Of a stretch of DNA of 64,000 bases, positions 16,181-23,883 are shown one piece after another. The stretch covers positions 1 to 64,000 of the forward strand of contig CAYXGZ010000011.1 of the NCBI GenBank assembly GCA_964464755.1, given 5' to 3'. The notes under the pieces are model-generated. The model was given only the letters and a program-made list of their open reading frames with translations, was not told the DNA's origin and searched no databases. The position numbers were made by a program, and so were the translations under genes. Numbering within the stretch: the first letter of the stretch is position 1; every line of letters begins with the position of its first letter. This DNA is from CAYXGZ01 sp964464755. Its GTDB lineage: Bacteria; Planctomycetota; MHYJ01; JACPRB01.

Positions 16181-17333
16181 GGGCCAGCTCCTCGCGGGCC
16201 GCGGCGGCCACCTCGTCCACGCCGATGCGCTTCATGCAGATGTTGTCGCCCCGGCACGGCGCCGTCTTGGAGTTGTAGGCGTTCAGGCAGGGGCTGCAGT
16301 AGACGCCGGAGTAGAAGACGCGGGAGCGGACCGCGAGCGGCCCGTAGTGCGCGGGCGTCTCGGGGCCGAAGAGCGCGATGACCGGCGCCCCCGCCGCGGC
16401 GGCGAGGTGCAGCGGGCCGCTGTCGTTCGTGATCACGAGCCGGGCGAGCGAGAGCAGCGCGATGGCGCCCTCCAGCGTCGTCGCCCCGGCGAGGTTGACC
16501 GCCCCGCCCTTCGTCAGCGCGAGGACCTCCTCGTTGAGCGCGCGCTCGCCGGGCGAGCCGACGAGCACGACCTGGCGGTCGGCCGTCAGCCGGTCGATCA
16601 GCGCCGCGAAGTGCTCCTTGGGCCAGCGCCGCTCGACGCAGAGCGGGCTCGCGTTCGCGTTGACGGCGATGAAGCCCGCGACCGCGTCCACCCCCGCCGT
16701 CGCGAGGACCTTCCGCGCCTCGTCCAGCGCCGCCCCGGGAACCTTGAGCTCGGGCCGCGCGACGGGCCCGGGCTCGACCCCCACGGCGCCCGCGAGGGCC
16801 ATGTAGACCTCGGTGACGTGCTTGAAGTGGTTGTAGTAGACCTTGTGCGTGAGCAGCCCGCCGCGCCAGACCTGCGGCAGGTAGAAGCCGGCGCGGATCG
16901 GCGCGAACGAGAGGTAGGTCAGCAGCACGGAGAAGCGGCTGAAGTACTCGAGGTCGAGCACCGCGTCGGCGCCGAGGAAGAGCAGCTTGAACTGGACGGC
17001 CGCGGCGCGGAACGCGAAGCCGAGCAGCCCCTTCGGCGCGATCGTGATCACCTCGTCCACGAGGCCGGTCATCGCGAGGAGCGAGCGGTTCTCCGGGAAG
17101 GTCACGACGTGGATCGTCGCCGCGGGGTGGCGGGCCTTGATCGCCCGGAGCATCGGCACGGCCATCAGGAGGCTGCCGAGGCCGAAGAACTTGATGACGA
17201 CGACGCGGCGGATCTCCGTCGGGCGCCGGCGCAGCCAGCGCAGCGGGGTGAGCAGGAATCGGACGAGGGTGAGCGCGAAGCAGATCGGGGTCCCGACCCA
17301 GCGGTCGACCCACTTCATGAACCCGAACTTCAT
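16167..17333 (-). CDS. Glycosyltransferase family 9 (heptosyltransferase-like)
   Basis: A 388-residue protein. KFFGLGSLLMAVPMLRAIKARHP is the family N-terminal motif and NDSGPLHLAAAAGAPVIALFGPETPAHYGP the C-terminal nucleotide-sugar motif. The C-terminus has clustered cysteines (YCSPCLNAYNSKTAPCRGDNIC), seen in GT9 relatives outside the classical WaaC/WaaF set. It probably adds a sugar to a cell-surface glycan; the acceptor is unknown. It lies in a cluster with a GT39-like transferase and a methyltransferase, which fits surface polysaccharide or protein glycosylation. Confidence 0.88.
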   Translation of the reverse strand: MKFGFMKWVDRWVGTPICFALTLVRFLLTPLRWLRRRPTEIRRVVVIKFFGLGSLLMAVPMLRAIKARHPAATIHVVTFPENRSLLAMTGLVDEVITIAPKGLLGFAFRAAAVQFKLLFLGADAVLDLEYFSRFSVLLTYLSFAPIRAGFYLPQVWRGGLLTHKVYYNHFKHVTEVYMALAGAVGVEPGPVARPELKVPGAALDEARKVLATAGVDAVAGFIAVNANASPLCVERRWPKEHFAALIDRLTADRQVVLVGSPGERALNEEVLALTKGGAVNLAGATTLEGAIALLSLARLVITNDSGPLHLAAAAGAPVIALFGPETPAHYGPLAVRSRVFYSGVYCSPCLNAYNSKTAPCRGDNICMKRIGVDEVAAAAREELARAAN

Positions 17334-17345
17334 CGGGCCACTTTA

Positions 17346-18167
17346 TCAGGTGCGCCGGGCGAGGACGAGCATGTCCCCGGTCCAGACGGGGACGCGGAGC
17401 GAGTCGAACCACGACGGGAGGGCCCGGACGAGCGCGCGGACCACGGGCGGCGCGGCGGAGTCGTCGCGGCCCGCCAGCATGTCGCGGACGTAGCCCGGGG
17501 TGAGGAGCTTGGGCCAGGCCCGGGCCTGCAGGATCTCGAACCCCGCGGCGCGGAGCGCGACGCGGATCGTACCCCGGTCGAAATAGAGCAGGTGCTCGCG
17601 GTTGAGGTGCGGCCAGCGCCCGCGGAGCACGTGGAAGGACAGCGCCGAGACGTCCGGCGTCGTGAGCAGCAGGAGGCCGCCCGGGTTCAGCGCGGCGCGC
17701 AGGGGGGCGAGCAGCGGCGCCGCGTCGGGCACGTGCTCGATCACGTCGACGAGCGTGACGGCGTCGAAGCCCCGCGCGGGCGGCGAGGCGTGGATGCGGC
17801 CGGGCAGGCGCTTCGCGGCCCACTCGAGCGTGAAGGGGTTGACCTCCGTGCCGTGGGCGTCCAGGCCGCGCGCGACGCCCTCGTCGACGGAGTAGCCGAG
17901 CCCGCAGCCCGCGTCGAGCACGGAGCGGATCCCCGGGAGCAGGTCGAGCAGGCGCCCGTAGTTGAGGCGCTTCATGGCCGCGAGCCCGGCGTCGCGGCCC
18001 TCGCGGTAGCCCCAGCGCTCGAAATAGGTCGCGTCGTAGGACTCGGCGCCCTCCCCCGGGTCGTGGTCCGCGTAGGCGAGCCGGCAGCCGGGGCAGCGGA
18101 CGAGGCGGAGTCCGCCGCGGCGGGCGAGGAGCGCGGGCCGGGCCGCGCCGCAACCGGGGCAGGTCAT
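17346..18167 (-). CDS. Class I SAM-dependent methyltransferase with N-terminal zinc ribbon
   Basis: A 273-residue protein. It begins CPGCGAARPALL...LVRCPGC, a four-cysteine ribbon, then has the SAM-binding motif SVLDAGCGLGYSVDEG, FDAVTLVDVIEHVPD and LNPGGLLLLTTPD. This zinc-ribbon/methyltransferase layout is common in polysaccharide-modification clusters. It starts inside the stop of the glycosyltransferase gene (ATGA) and is followed by GT9 after 12 bp, so a joint role in glycan or lipid modification is likely. The substrate is not known. Confidence 0.87.
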   Translation of the reverse strand: MTCPGCGAARPALLARRGGLRLVRCPGCRLAYADHDPGEGAESYDATYFERWGYREGRDAGLAAMKRLNYGRLLDLLPGIRSVLDAGCGLGYSVDEGVARGLDAHGTEVNPFTLEWAAKRLPGRIHASPPARGFDAVTLVDVIEHVPDAAPLLAPLRAALNPGGLLLLTTPDVSALSFHVLRGRWPHLNREHLLYFDRGTIRVALRAAGFEILQARAWPKLLTPGYVRDMLAGRDDSAAPPVVRALVRALPSWFDSLRVPVWTGDMLVLARRT

Positions 18168-19675
18168 GGACCGCGCTTGACCTCGTGGATGCGGACGGTG
18201 TGGCGTCCGGCCTCCACGGTGTGGACGAGGGGCCAGCCCGCCTTGGCGAGCTGCTCGGCGAAGCCGGCCTCGAGGCGGTCCACGTAGGGGTCGTAGAGGA
18301 CGAGGGCGACGGCTCCGGTGTCGAGGGCGCGGCGGCGGGTCTCGTCCCAGGAGCCCGCGACGCGCTGCGAGTAGGCGTCGGCGTAGTGCTCGACGCGGCG
18401 GTCCATCGTCACGATCCACTTCCGGGGCCCGTACTTCTGGCGGATCCAGGTGCCGGCCTCGGCGAGGGAAAGGCGCTTCGCGTCGTGCGGCGTGGCGATG
18501 CGGATCGCGCAGCCGAGGACGAGGAGGGCGACGGCGGCGCGGAAGAGCGTCCGGCGCTCGAGGAGCGCGAAGAGCGGGAGCGCGGCGAGGGGCGCGAGGA
18601 CGAGGAGGGACGGGAGGATGTAGCGCTCGCCGAACGGCAGGCCCTTGAAGAGGCCGAGCCAGACCGGGCCCGCGTAGCCGAGCGAGAGGAGGACGAGGAA
18701 GGCGAAGGGCGAGCCGCGGGGGCGGTGGCGGCGGAGCAGGAGGAGGCCGCCGGCGACGAGGGGGAGGAAGACGTAGCCGGAGACTCTCCAGTAGGTCTTG
18801 GCGGCGAGGACGAGGAGCCCGGCGGTGCGGCCCCAGCGTTGCTGGTCCTGGCCGGCCTCGAAGGTCGACTCGTCGAGTCGGTAGCCCTCGGTGAAGCTGT
18901 GCTCGACGATCTTGCCGCCGAGGAGTTTCGCGGCGAACTGGTTGGGGGTGAAGCTCCAGAAGCCGAAACTGGAGTGGATCCAGGTCGCGTACGGGAGGAT
19001 GAGGATCGCGACGAGGGCGAGGCCGAGGAGCGGGCCGGCGAGGCGGGTGGCGCGGCCCTCGGGGTCGCGGCGGTGGATCCACGCGGCGATGGCGGGCCAG
19101 CCGAGGAGGGCGGCGGCGGCGTAGATGCCCTCGGGGCGGACGTTGAGGGCGAGGCCGGCGAGGAGGCCGGCGAGGGCGAACTTCCACCCCGCGGGCTCGT
19201 CGGCGGCGTGCCAGGTGGCGGCGAAGGAGCCGAAGAGGAGCGAGAGGAAGAGGGGCTCGGTCCAGACGTCGCCGCCGAGGAGGGCCCAGTCGGGCCAGAT
19301 CGCGAGGACGAGGGCGGCGAGGAGGGCGGCGTTCGGGGGGAAGGCGGCGCGGGCGAGCATCCAGAGGGGGAGGATGGCGAGGGTGCCGGCGAGGATGGAG
19401 ATGAGGACGCCGGCGAGGCGGAGGTCGCCGACGAGGGCGCCGAGGCGGGCGATGAGCCAGGGGTAGAGCGGGGGCATGAGGGGCTCGACGTGGAGGGCGG
19501 CCTGCCAATCGCCATCCTGGATGGCGCGGGCCATGACGGTGAAGCGGGCGCCGTCGTGGGAGATGACGCGGGTGCCGGCGGCGCCGGCGACGCGGAGGGC
19601 GAGGGCGAGGAGCAGGATGGCGGCGAGGGCCTTCCCCTCCCCCGTGGCGAGGAAGGCGCGGAGGCGCTGGATCAC
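18164..19675 (-). CDS. GT39/ArnT-like integral membrane glycosyltransferase
   Basis: About 503 residues with at least nine hydrophobic spans. The first is at about residues 15-30, followed by the loop DGARFTVMARAIQDGDW with the acidic residue typical of the GT-C catalytic loop (normally DE or ED). LMPPLYPWLIA, NVRPEGIYAAAA and FKGLPFGERYILP are typical GT-C elements. Such enzymes move sugars from polyprenyl-phosphate carriers to lipids or proteins. The GTG at 19675 is preferred to an in-frame TTG at 19735; the start is uncertain. Confidence 0.8.
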   Translation of the reverse strand: MIQRLRAFLATGEGKALAAILLLALALRVAGAAGTRVISHDGARFTVMARAIQDGDWQAALHVEPLMPPLYPWLIARLGALVGDLRLAGVLISILAGTLAILPLWMLARAAFPPNAALLAALVLAIWPDWALLGGDVWTEPLFLSLLFGSFAATWHAADEPAGWKFALAGLLAGLALNVRPEGIYAAAALLGWPAIAAWIHRRDPEGRATRLAGPLLGLALVAILILPYATWIHSSFGFWSFTPNQFAAKLLGGKIVEHSFTEGYRLDESTFEAGQDQQRWGRTAGLLVLAAKTYWRVSGYVFLPLVAGGLLLLRRHRPRGSPFAFLVLLSLGYAGPVWLGLFKGLPFGERYILPSLLVLAPLAALPLFALLERRTLFRAAVALLVLGCAIRIATPHDAKRLSLAEAGTWIRQKYGPRKWIVTMDRRVEHYADAYSQRVAGSWDETRRRALDTGAVALVLYDPYVDRLEAGFAEQLAKAGWPLVHTVEAGRHTVRIHEVKRGP

Positions 19676-19804
19676 GCGGCCATGATGGGCGAAGCGCGGG
19701 GATTGGGCAAGGGGGTGGCTTGCCAGCCGTAGCAATGAGATCTCTCGAGTCGGAGTCGTCGGTCGGGTTGGATCCGTCGTTGAAGTTTGCTCTGGTTGCG
19801 AAGG

Positions 19805-19850
19805 GTGGTGCCGGGGGCGGGATTCGAACCCGCAGCCTACGGCTTATGAA
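19805..19850. repeat. Left attachment site (attL): 46-bp direct repeat of the tRNA-Met 3' part
   Basis: These 46 bp are identical to 51928-51973 and in the same orientation. They carry the CCA end, the 3' acceptor strand, the T arm and the anticodon-side half of tRNA-Met(CAU). The match stops right after the anticodon, where a full tRNA would continue but here runs into unrelated sequence. It is therefore a leftover from integration, not a working tRNA. Confidence 0.93.
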
Positions 19851-20732
19851 CCCGAATTCGCCCTCCGACGCAAACTCCTCGGATCCAGAGAACTTGATGG
19901 ACGAGAACGCTTTGCCCGGATTGTGGTGATTGCGGCTGCTGTGCCGGAATAGGGCATTTTGAGGCTGCTATGGACACATCCATGGACACATGGCGCCCAG
20001 CCAGCTCGCCGGGCGGCCACAACATGGATTCGAGGAGCCGGAGCCCTGGAGGTAGGCAGGCAGGGCCATCGGCAACGCAGCAGCACTTCCCTTCGCGCGG
20101 AGTTCCACCCGGATCCTCCGGCGCCGGTGGATCAGGATCCGCCGACCTTCTCTTCCCGCAAGGGCCCCAAGGGCTCGGCCTGATTTGCGCGTCAGCGTTC
20201 GCGCAGCGAACACTGACGCGCTCCCACCCGGGCCCTGGTGGGCTCCCGCGCCGTGGAAACGGCGTGTTCGCGACCCCCGCGAACACTGGCGGGCCCACCC
20301 GGGCGCGGAGCGCTCACTCGCCACTGTGGTTCGCCGCGGCCAGACGGCTTCGGCCGGCTGGGTGCGGCACTTTCCCTCCGAGGCGGCCGGGTTCGGCCGT
20401 GCGCGGTGGACACGCGTGCTCGACCCAGGGATCGAGCGAAGCCTTCCGCGGAGCGACTCGCCTTCGAGCGAGATCCCGGCGGTACGTCCCGTCCCGAGGC
20501 GCGCTCCGGCGCCTCGCGGCACGACATGGATGGAGGAGCGCGGCGGCATCGGTGTCCGGTGGAGCCGCGCGGGATCGAGTCGACATAGTGCCGCCCCCTT
20601 CCCGAAGGGGGGCGCGGCGGCCTCCGGGCACCGCGCTCAGAGTACGGCGCTGACCTCGCTCAACTCCGATTGTCTGTCGGTGTCCGTTAACGACCGGGCC
20701 CTGGATTGGGCCTCAGTATTGAAGGGCTTGCC
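19851..20732. other. Long non-coding, hairpin-rich region inside the left end of the element
   Basis: I find no convincing gene in these 880 bp. Codon bias is absent, and open frames occur in several phases at once. Several inverted repeats are visible. 20188-20220 has 8+6 bp arms around a 3-nt loop with one mismatch. 20264-20286 has GTGTTCGC/GCGAACAC, an 8-bp perfect pair enclosed in a larger pairing of about 20238-20298. 20592-20614 has CCCCCTTC/GAAGGGGG. The GTTCGC/GCGAAC arm is shared by the first two. The first 79 bp would encode the tail of the integrase in the excised circle. Confidence 0.6.
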
Positions 20733-21635
20733 ATGGACGACGAACACGAGATCGACGACATCAACGACGGGATCGACGAGCTGCCGCTGATCCAACAGCT
20801 GGCGTCGATCGAGCGGGAGCATCAGGAGGACTCCCTGTCGACCCAGCACCACCGGGACTGGATCCTGAAGACCGTGGCGGTGCGGATCACGGAGAAGTAC
20901 GGCCTCCAGAAGTGGGACAACCTCGGGCAGAAGCACGTGAACTACATCGTGAACGACTGGAAGGAGGCCGACACGGGGCGACGCTCGATCGACGAGAAGC
21001 TCTCCGCCCTGCGCTGGCTGACCGGCAAGATCGGGAAGGCCAACCTGATGCCCCGGACCAACCGGGAGCTGGGGGTCGAGCCCGGGGCCCGCTGCACCCA
21101 CGCGGGAAACGTCATCTCGGACGAGCGGCTCGCGGAGATCCGCGGAGGGATCAACGATCCCCGGGTCCAAGCGATGATCGGCCTGGGGCGGGAGTTCGGC
21201 CTGCGCCTGAAGGAGGCGTCGCTCTTCCGGCCGCACCAGGACGCGACGGGCAACTACGCGTGGGTGAAGCGGGGGACGAAGGGCGGACGCCCGAGGTACG
21301 TCGCCGTGCGGACGCAGGGCCAGCGGGACGCCCTCGAGGCGGCCCGGGCCGTCGCGGAGCCCGGGAGGGGCGTGATCCCCTCCAGCGTGGCGACGTTCGA
21401 GAAGTGGCGCCAGCACGTCTACCGGAGCTTGCGCGCCGCGGGCCTGAGCAAGGCCCGCGGCGCCACCTTCCACGACCTCCGGAGGACCTACGCGGTGCGG
21501 AGGCTGGCGGACCTGCTGAAGCGCGGCGTGGAGCGTCGCGCGGCCTCAAAGCTGGTCTCGAAGGAACTGGGGCACAGCCGGCTGGACATCCTGGATTGGT
21601 ACATCGCGGCAGGCGACTTGGGGGCGGCGGCGTAA
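20733..21635 (+). CDS. Tyrosine recombinase, ICE-type 'integrase domain' family
   Basis: A 300-residue protein. The catalytic residues are visible as the first Arg in GREFGLRLKEASLF, HDLRR (HxxR), GH in SKELGHSRLDIL and the nucleophile candidate in DWYIA. The N-terminal half (WILKTVAVRITEKYGLQKWDNLGQKHVNYIVNDW) matches the SAM-like DNA-binding domain of the Integrase_1 group, which is frequent on integrative elements. The ATG at 20733 follows GAAGGG. It differs clearly from the integrase at 50763, so the island holds two unrelated recombinases. Whether this one still acts, and on which sites, is not visible. Confidence 0.85.
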   Translation: MDDEHEIDDINDGIDELPLIQQLASIEREHQEDSLSTQHHRDWILKTVAVRITEKYGLQKWDNLGQKHVNYIVNDWKEADTGRRSIDEKLSALRWLTGKIGKANLMPRTNRELGVEPGARCTHAGNVISDERLAEIRGGINDPRVQAMIGLGREFGLRLKEASLFRPHQDATGNYAWVKRGTKGGRPRYVAVRTQGQRDALEAARAVAEPGRGVIPSSVATFEKWRQHVYRSLRAAGLSKARGATFHDLRRTYAVRRLADLLKRGVERRAASKLVSKELGHSRLDILDWYIAAGDLGAAA

Positions 21636-21676
21636 GCCGCCCTGTGCCGGCGTCGGCGCTCAGGGCCCGAAAAGCA

Positions 21677-21705
21677 CGAAGCCCCGGTCGGAGACCGGGG
21701 CTTCG
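21677..21705. terminator. Strong 13-bp hairpin after the recombinase gene
   Basis: CGAAGCCCCGGTC (21677-21689) pairs perfectly with 21693-21705 around a GGA loop. On the minus strand it is followed by GTGCTTTTCGG; on the plus strand there is no T-run. It probably ends or insulates transcription between the recombinase and the transposase remnant. Confidence 0.6.
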
Positions 21706-21776
21706 TCTGAACGACGCTGCGACCCATCTGATTGGAGTCTACCCCACATAACGCCCCGGCGAGCCCGTGGCCGAAC

Positions 21777-22040
21777 GCCCACGGGTTGAGCTTCAACGAC
21801 AAGGTCGGTGGGAAGCGCCTGAACCTGGAGATATTCTGGGACCTGGAAGAGGCCCAGCGGGTGGTCGTGGCGTACCGACGCGACTACAACACCGAGAGGC
21901 GGCACGGCAGCTTGGGCTACCTGATTCCGAAGGAGTTTCGGGAAGGCTGGCCGAAGGGGAGTTACATTTCGCCCGCCCCGTGCTCGCTGCGCTCGCGCGG
22001 TTCGCGGGCGGGAAATAGGGAATTCGTTGGTCGAAGGTGA
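21777..22040 (+). pseudogene. IS3-family transposase fragment (C-terminal end only)
   Basis: The translated segment FWDLEEAQRVVVAYRRDYNTERRHGSLGYLIPKEFREG is the end of an IS3-type DDE transposase (integrase core, HGSLGY..P.EF motif). The DDE residues and orfA are missing, and the frame runs into non-homologous sequence after about 21970. It is a remnant of an insertion into the island. No terminal inverted repeats could be paired with it. Confidence 0.8.
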
Positions 22041-22135
22041 CGGGGCGGATTACAACGAGGCGTACCGGAGAACTGTCCACGCGCGTGGTCTAGTCAATGA
22101 GGCTCACCCCGGAGCTACATTTGCCCCGATGGACC

Positions 22136-22164
22136 TTGCTTTGTCCGGACAGGCGGCCTACTAT
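22136..22164 (+). promoter_or_regulatory. Candidate promoter with palindromic operator for the metal efflux operon
   Basis: TTGCTT (22136-22141) and TACTAT (22159-22164) are 17 bp apart, and the spacer contains a perfect 10-bp palindrome TGTCCGGACA (22142-22151). The predicted start point would be within about 5 nt of the ATG at 22175, so the first gene might be leaderless. A dyad between -35 and -10 is typical of a metal-sensor operator, but no such regulator gene was found on the island. Confidence 0.35.
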
Positions 22165-22174
22165 CATCTGCTTC

Positions 22175-22534
22175 ATGTACATGGAACTTGGTGGCGCGCA
22201 CAAGTCGATCCTGCTCGCCGTGTCGATGACCCTGCTGGCCACGATTTTGAACATCACCACCGCCTCGACTCCATTGCCCGAACAGGTTGCCCATTTCATG
22301 GGCGCAAGCATGGACGATCATCATCACGGTGATGCCGACGACCGCCATGACGGTCCAGATGGACCGTGTCACCACAGCTCGGTGCAGTGTCATTGCACGC
22401 ATGCTCCGGTCATGGAGGCGGCCGTAGTGACCCTGGTGATCCCCCCCGCCAAGTGCCGGGTGGCTGAGCTGCCGACCCTGAGTCCCGCGGACTCGCTGAC
22501 GGTCAACGACGACCTCCACGTTCCTCGAGCCTGA
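22175..22534 (+). CDS. Small exported His/Cys-rich protein, probable metal-binding
   Basis: About 119 residues: a hydrophobic segment (SILLAVSMTLLATILNITTAS) followed by a His/Asp/Cys-rich stretch (MDDHHHGDADDRH, CHHSSVQCHCTHAP). Two ATGs (22175 and 22181) fit; upstream in-frame sequence covers the candidate promoter. I do not recognise the family. Position at the head of a CzcBAC/P1B-ATPase cluster suggests periplasmic metal sequestration or delivery. A protein of similar character, also His/Cys-rich, lies at 43523-43942. Confidence 0.6.
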   Translation: MYMELGGAHKSILLAVSMTLLATILNITTASTPLPEQVAHFMGASMDDHHHGDADDRHDGPDGPCHHSSVQCHCTHAPVMEAAVVTLVIPPAKCRVAELPTLSPADSLTVNDDLHVPRA

Positions 22535-22626
22535 GTTCCTCCCGGCGCGGAGCTTACCGCGCCGCACGTCCGCCTTCCAACTTCCAAACCCTGGACAGAG
22601 GCTCTCTTTCCGTTTTCAGGTGACAC

Positions 22627-23874
22627 ATGCTGAAGAATGGTCTGGCCCTGCTCGCGGCCGTGCTCGTTGGAGCGGGTGGCGCAACCGCTTACTTCCTGGG
22701 CAAGCACCGAACTGCAGCGCCCGCGGAAAAGCATGACGACCATGCCAGCCACGACCACGGCGGGCACGACGAAGGCCACCCCGAGGAAACCCAGGAGGAG
22801 GGAATCGTCAAGCTCTCGAACGAAGCTCGAAAGGCGGCCGGCATTCGAAGCGCGGCCGTGCAGAAGCAGAACCTGGCCGCGGTCGTGACAGCCACGGCGA
22901 CCGTCCGGCCAAACTCCGACCGGCTGGCGCACGTGGGGGCGAAGGTCACGGGCCGGATCGTGGGGATCGCCGCCCTCCAAGGCACGCAAGTCAAGACCGG
23001 TGACCCGCTTCTTACGCTGGACAGCATCGAGGTGGGCACCGCGTCCGTCGATCTGTTGAAGGCCCGATCGGCGCTCGAGGTCGCCAGGCTCAACTTCGAA
23101 CGGGAGGAGGGCCTGCTCAAGCGGAACGCGACGACGGCGGCGGCCTTCTATGAAGCCAAGGCGCAGCACGAGCATGCCAAGGCCGAATACCTGGGCGCCC
23201 GCGATCGGTTGCTGCTCCTCGGCTGGTCCCCGGAACGCGTGGACGCCCTCAAGTGGGACGAGTCCATCGATCGCAGCCGGATCGGCGTCACCGCACCCAT
23301 CGATGGGGAGGTGATCGAGAAGCACGCGACGCTCGGTGAAGTCATCAAGCCGGAGGACAGCCTCTACACGATCGCGGACTTGTCCACGGTGTGGGTGATC
23401 ATCGACGTGTACCAGAGCGACGTCCGGAAGGTGCGAGAAGGGCAGGAAGTTGAGGCGACCGAACAAGGGAATCCGGGCCGCATCTTCAAGGGAAGCGTCG
23501 CCTACGTCGGGAAGATCCTCGACGAGGAATCCCGCACGTTGAAAGTGCGCGTCGCGATCAGCAATCCCGGCGGCCTCCTCAAGCCCGGCATGTTCGTGAC
23601 GGCGAGGATACTCGAGAGTCCCTCCGACCACGCGTCGGAGATGCTGGCCATCCCGGTTTCCTCGGTGCAGTGGATCAAGAACGTACCGGTGGCCTTCATC
23701 CTGAAGGCTCCCGGCCTGTACGAGCGCCGGGCCCTCACCCTTGGAGCCCGTTTCGGCGACCACTACGAGGTTCTCGCCGGACTGGCGGCCGGAGAACTGA
23801 TCGTGACGGAGGGGAGCTTTATCCTGAAATCGGAGCTCCTCCGGTCCGAAATGGGCCACGGACACGAGCACTAA
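22627..23874 (+). CDS. RND periplasmic adaptor (membrane fusion protein), CzcB/CusB type
   Basis: A 415-residue adaptor with an N-terminal membrane anchor (LALLAAVLVGAGGATAYFLG) and then a His-rich spacer (HDDHASHDHGGHDEGHPEE). The barrel-sandwich and hairpin region shows LAHVGAKVTGRI and TASVDLLKARSALEVARLNFEREEGLLK. The second lipoyl half is VTAPIDGEVIEKHATLGE, followed by beta-barrel and membrane-proximal domains. It links the inner-membrane pump (next gene, 9 bp away) to the outer-membrane channel encoded two genes later. The His-rich spacer probably binds metal ions. Confidence 0.9.
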   Translation: MLKNGLALLAAVLVGAGGATAYFLGKHRTAAPAEKHDDHASHDHGGHDEGHPEETQEEGIVKLSNEARKAAGIRSAAVQKQNLAAVVTATATVRPNSDRLAHVGAKVTGRIVGIAALQGTQVKTGDPLLTLDSIEVGTASVDLLKARSALEVARLNFEREEGLLKRNATTAAAFYEAKAQHEHAKAEYLGARDRLLLLGWSPERVDALKWDESIDRSRIGVTAPIDGEVIEKHATLGEVIKPEDSLYTIADLSTVWVIIDVYQSDVRKVREGQEVEATEQGNPGRIFKGSVAYVGKILDEESRTLKVRVAISNPGGLLKPGMFVTARILESPSDHASEMLAIPVSSVQWIKNVPVAFILKAPGLYERRALTLGARFGDHYEVLAGLAAGELIVTEGSFILKSELLRSEMGHGHEH

Positions 23875-23883
23875 GGACACGCC

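Noticed and set aside
19805..19850. A second tRNA-Met gene
   Set aside because: Only the 3' part of the tRNA is present; the D arm and 5' acceptor strand are missing, so it cannot fold into a tRNA.
19805..19929. Protein ending with the GGGIRTRSLRLM motif at the left end
   Set aside because: The motif is a translation of the tRNA-Met 3' region in the attachment site. It is not a gene in the integrated state.
20185..20790. Open frame of about 200 codons upstream of the second recombinase
   Set aside because: Three overlapping frames are open here, codon bias is lost, and hairpins run through the region. No RBS or family supports it.
22041..22096. 12-bp palindrome CCACGCGCGTGG at 22077-22088 as an operator
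   Set aside because: It is a simple CG-rich palindrome, too far upstream of the candidate promoter and without a partner copy, so chance is likely.
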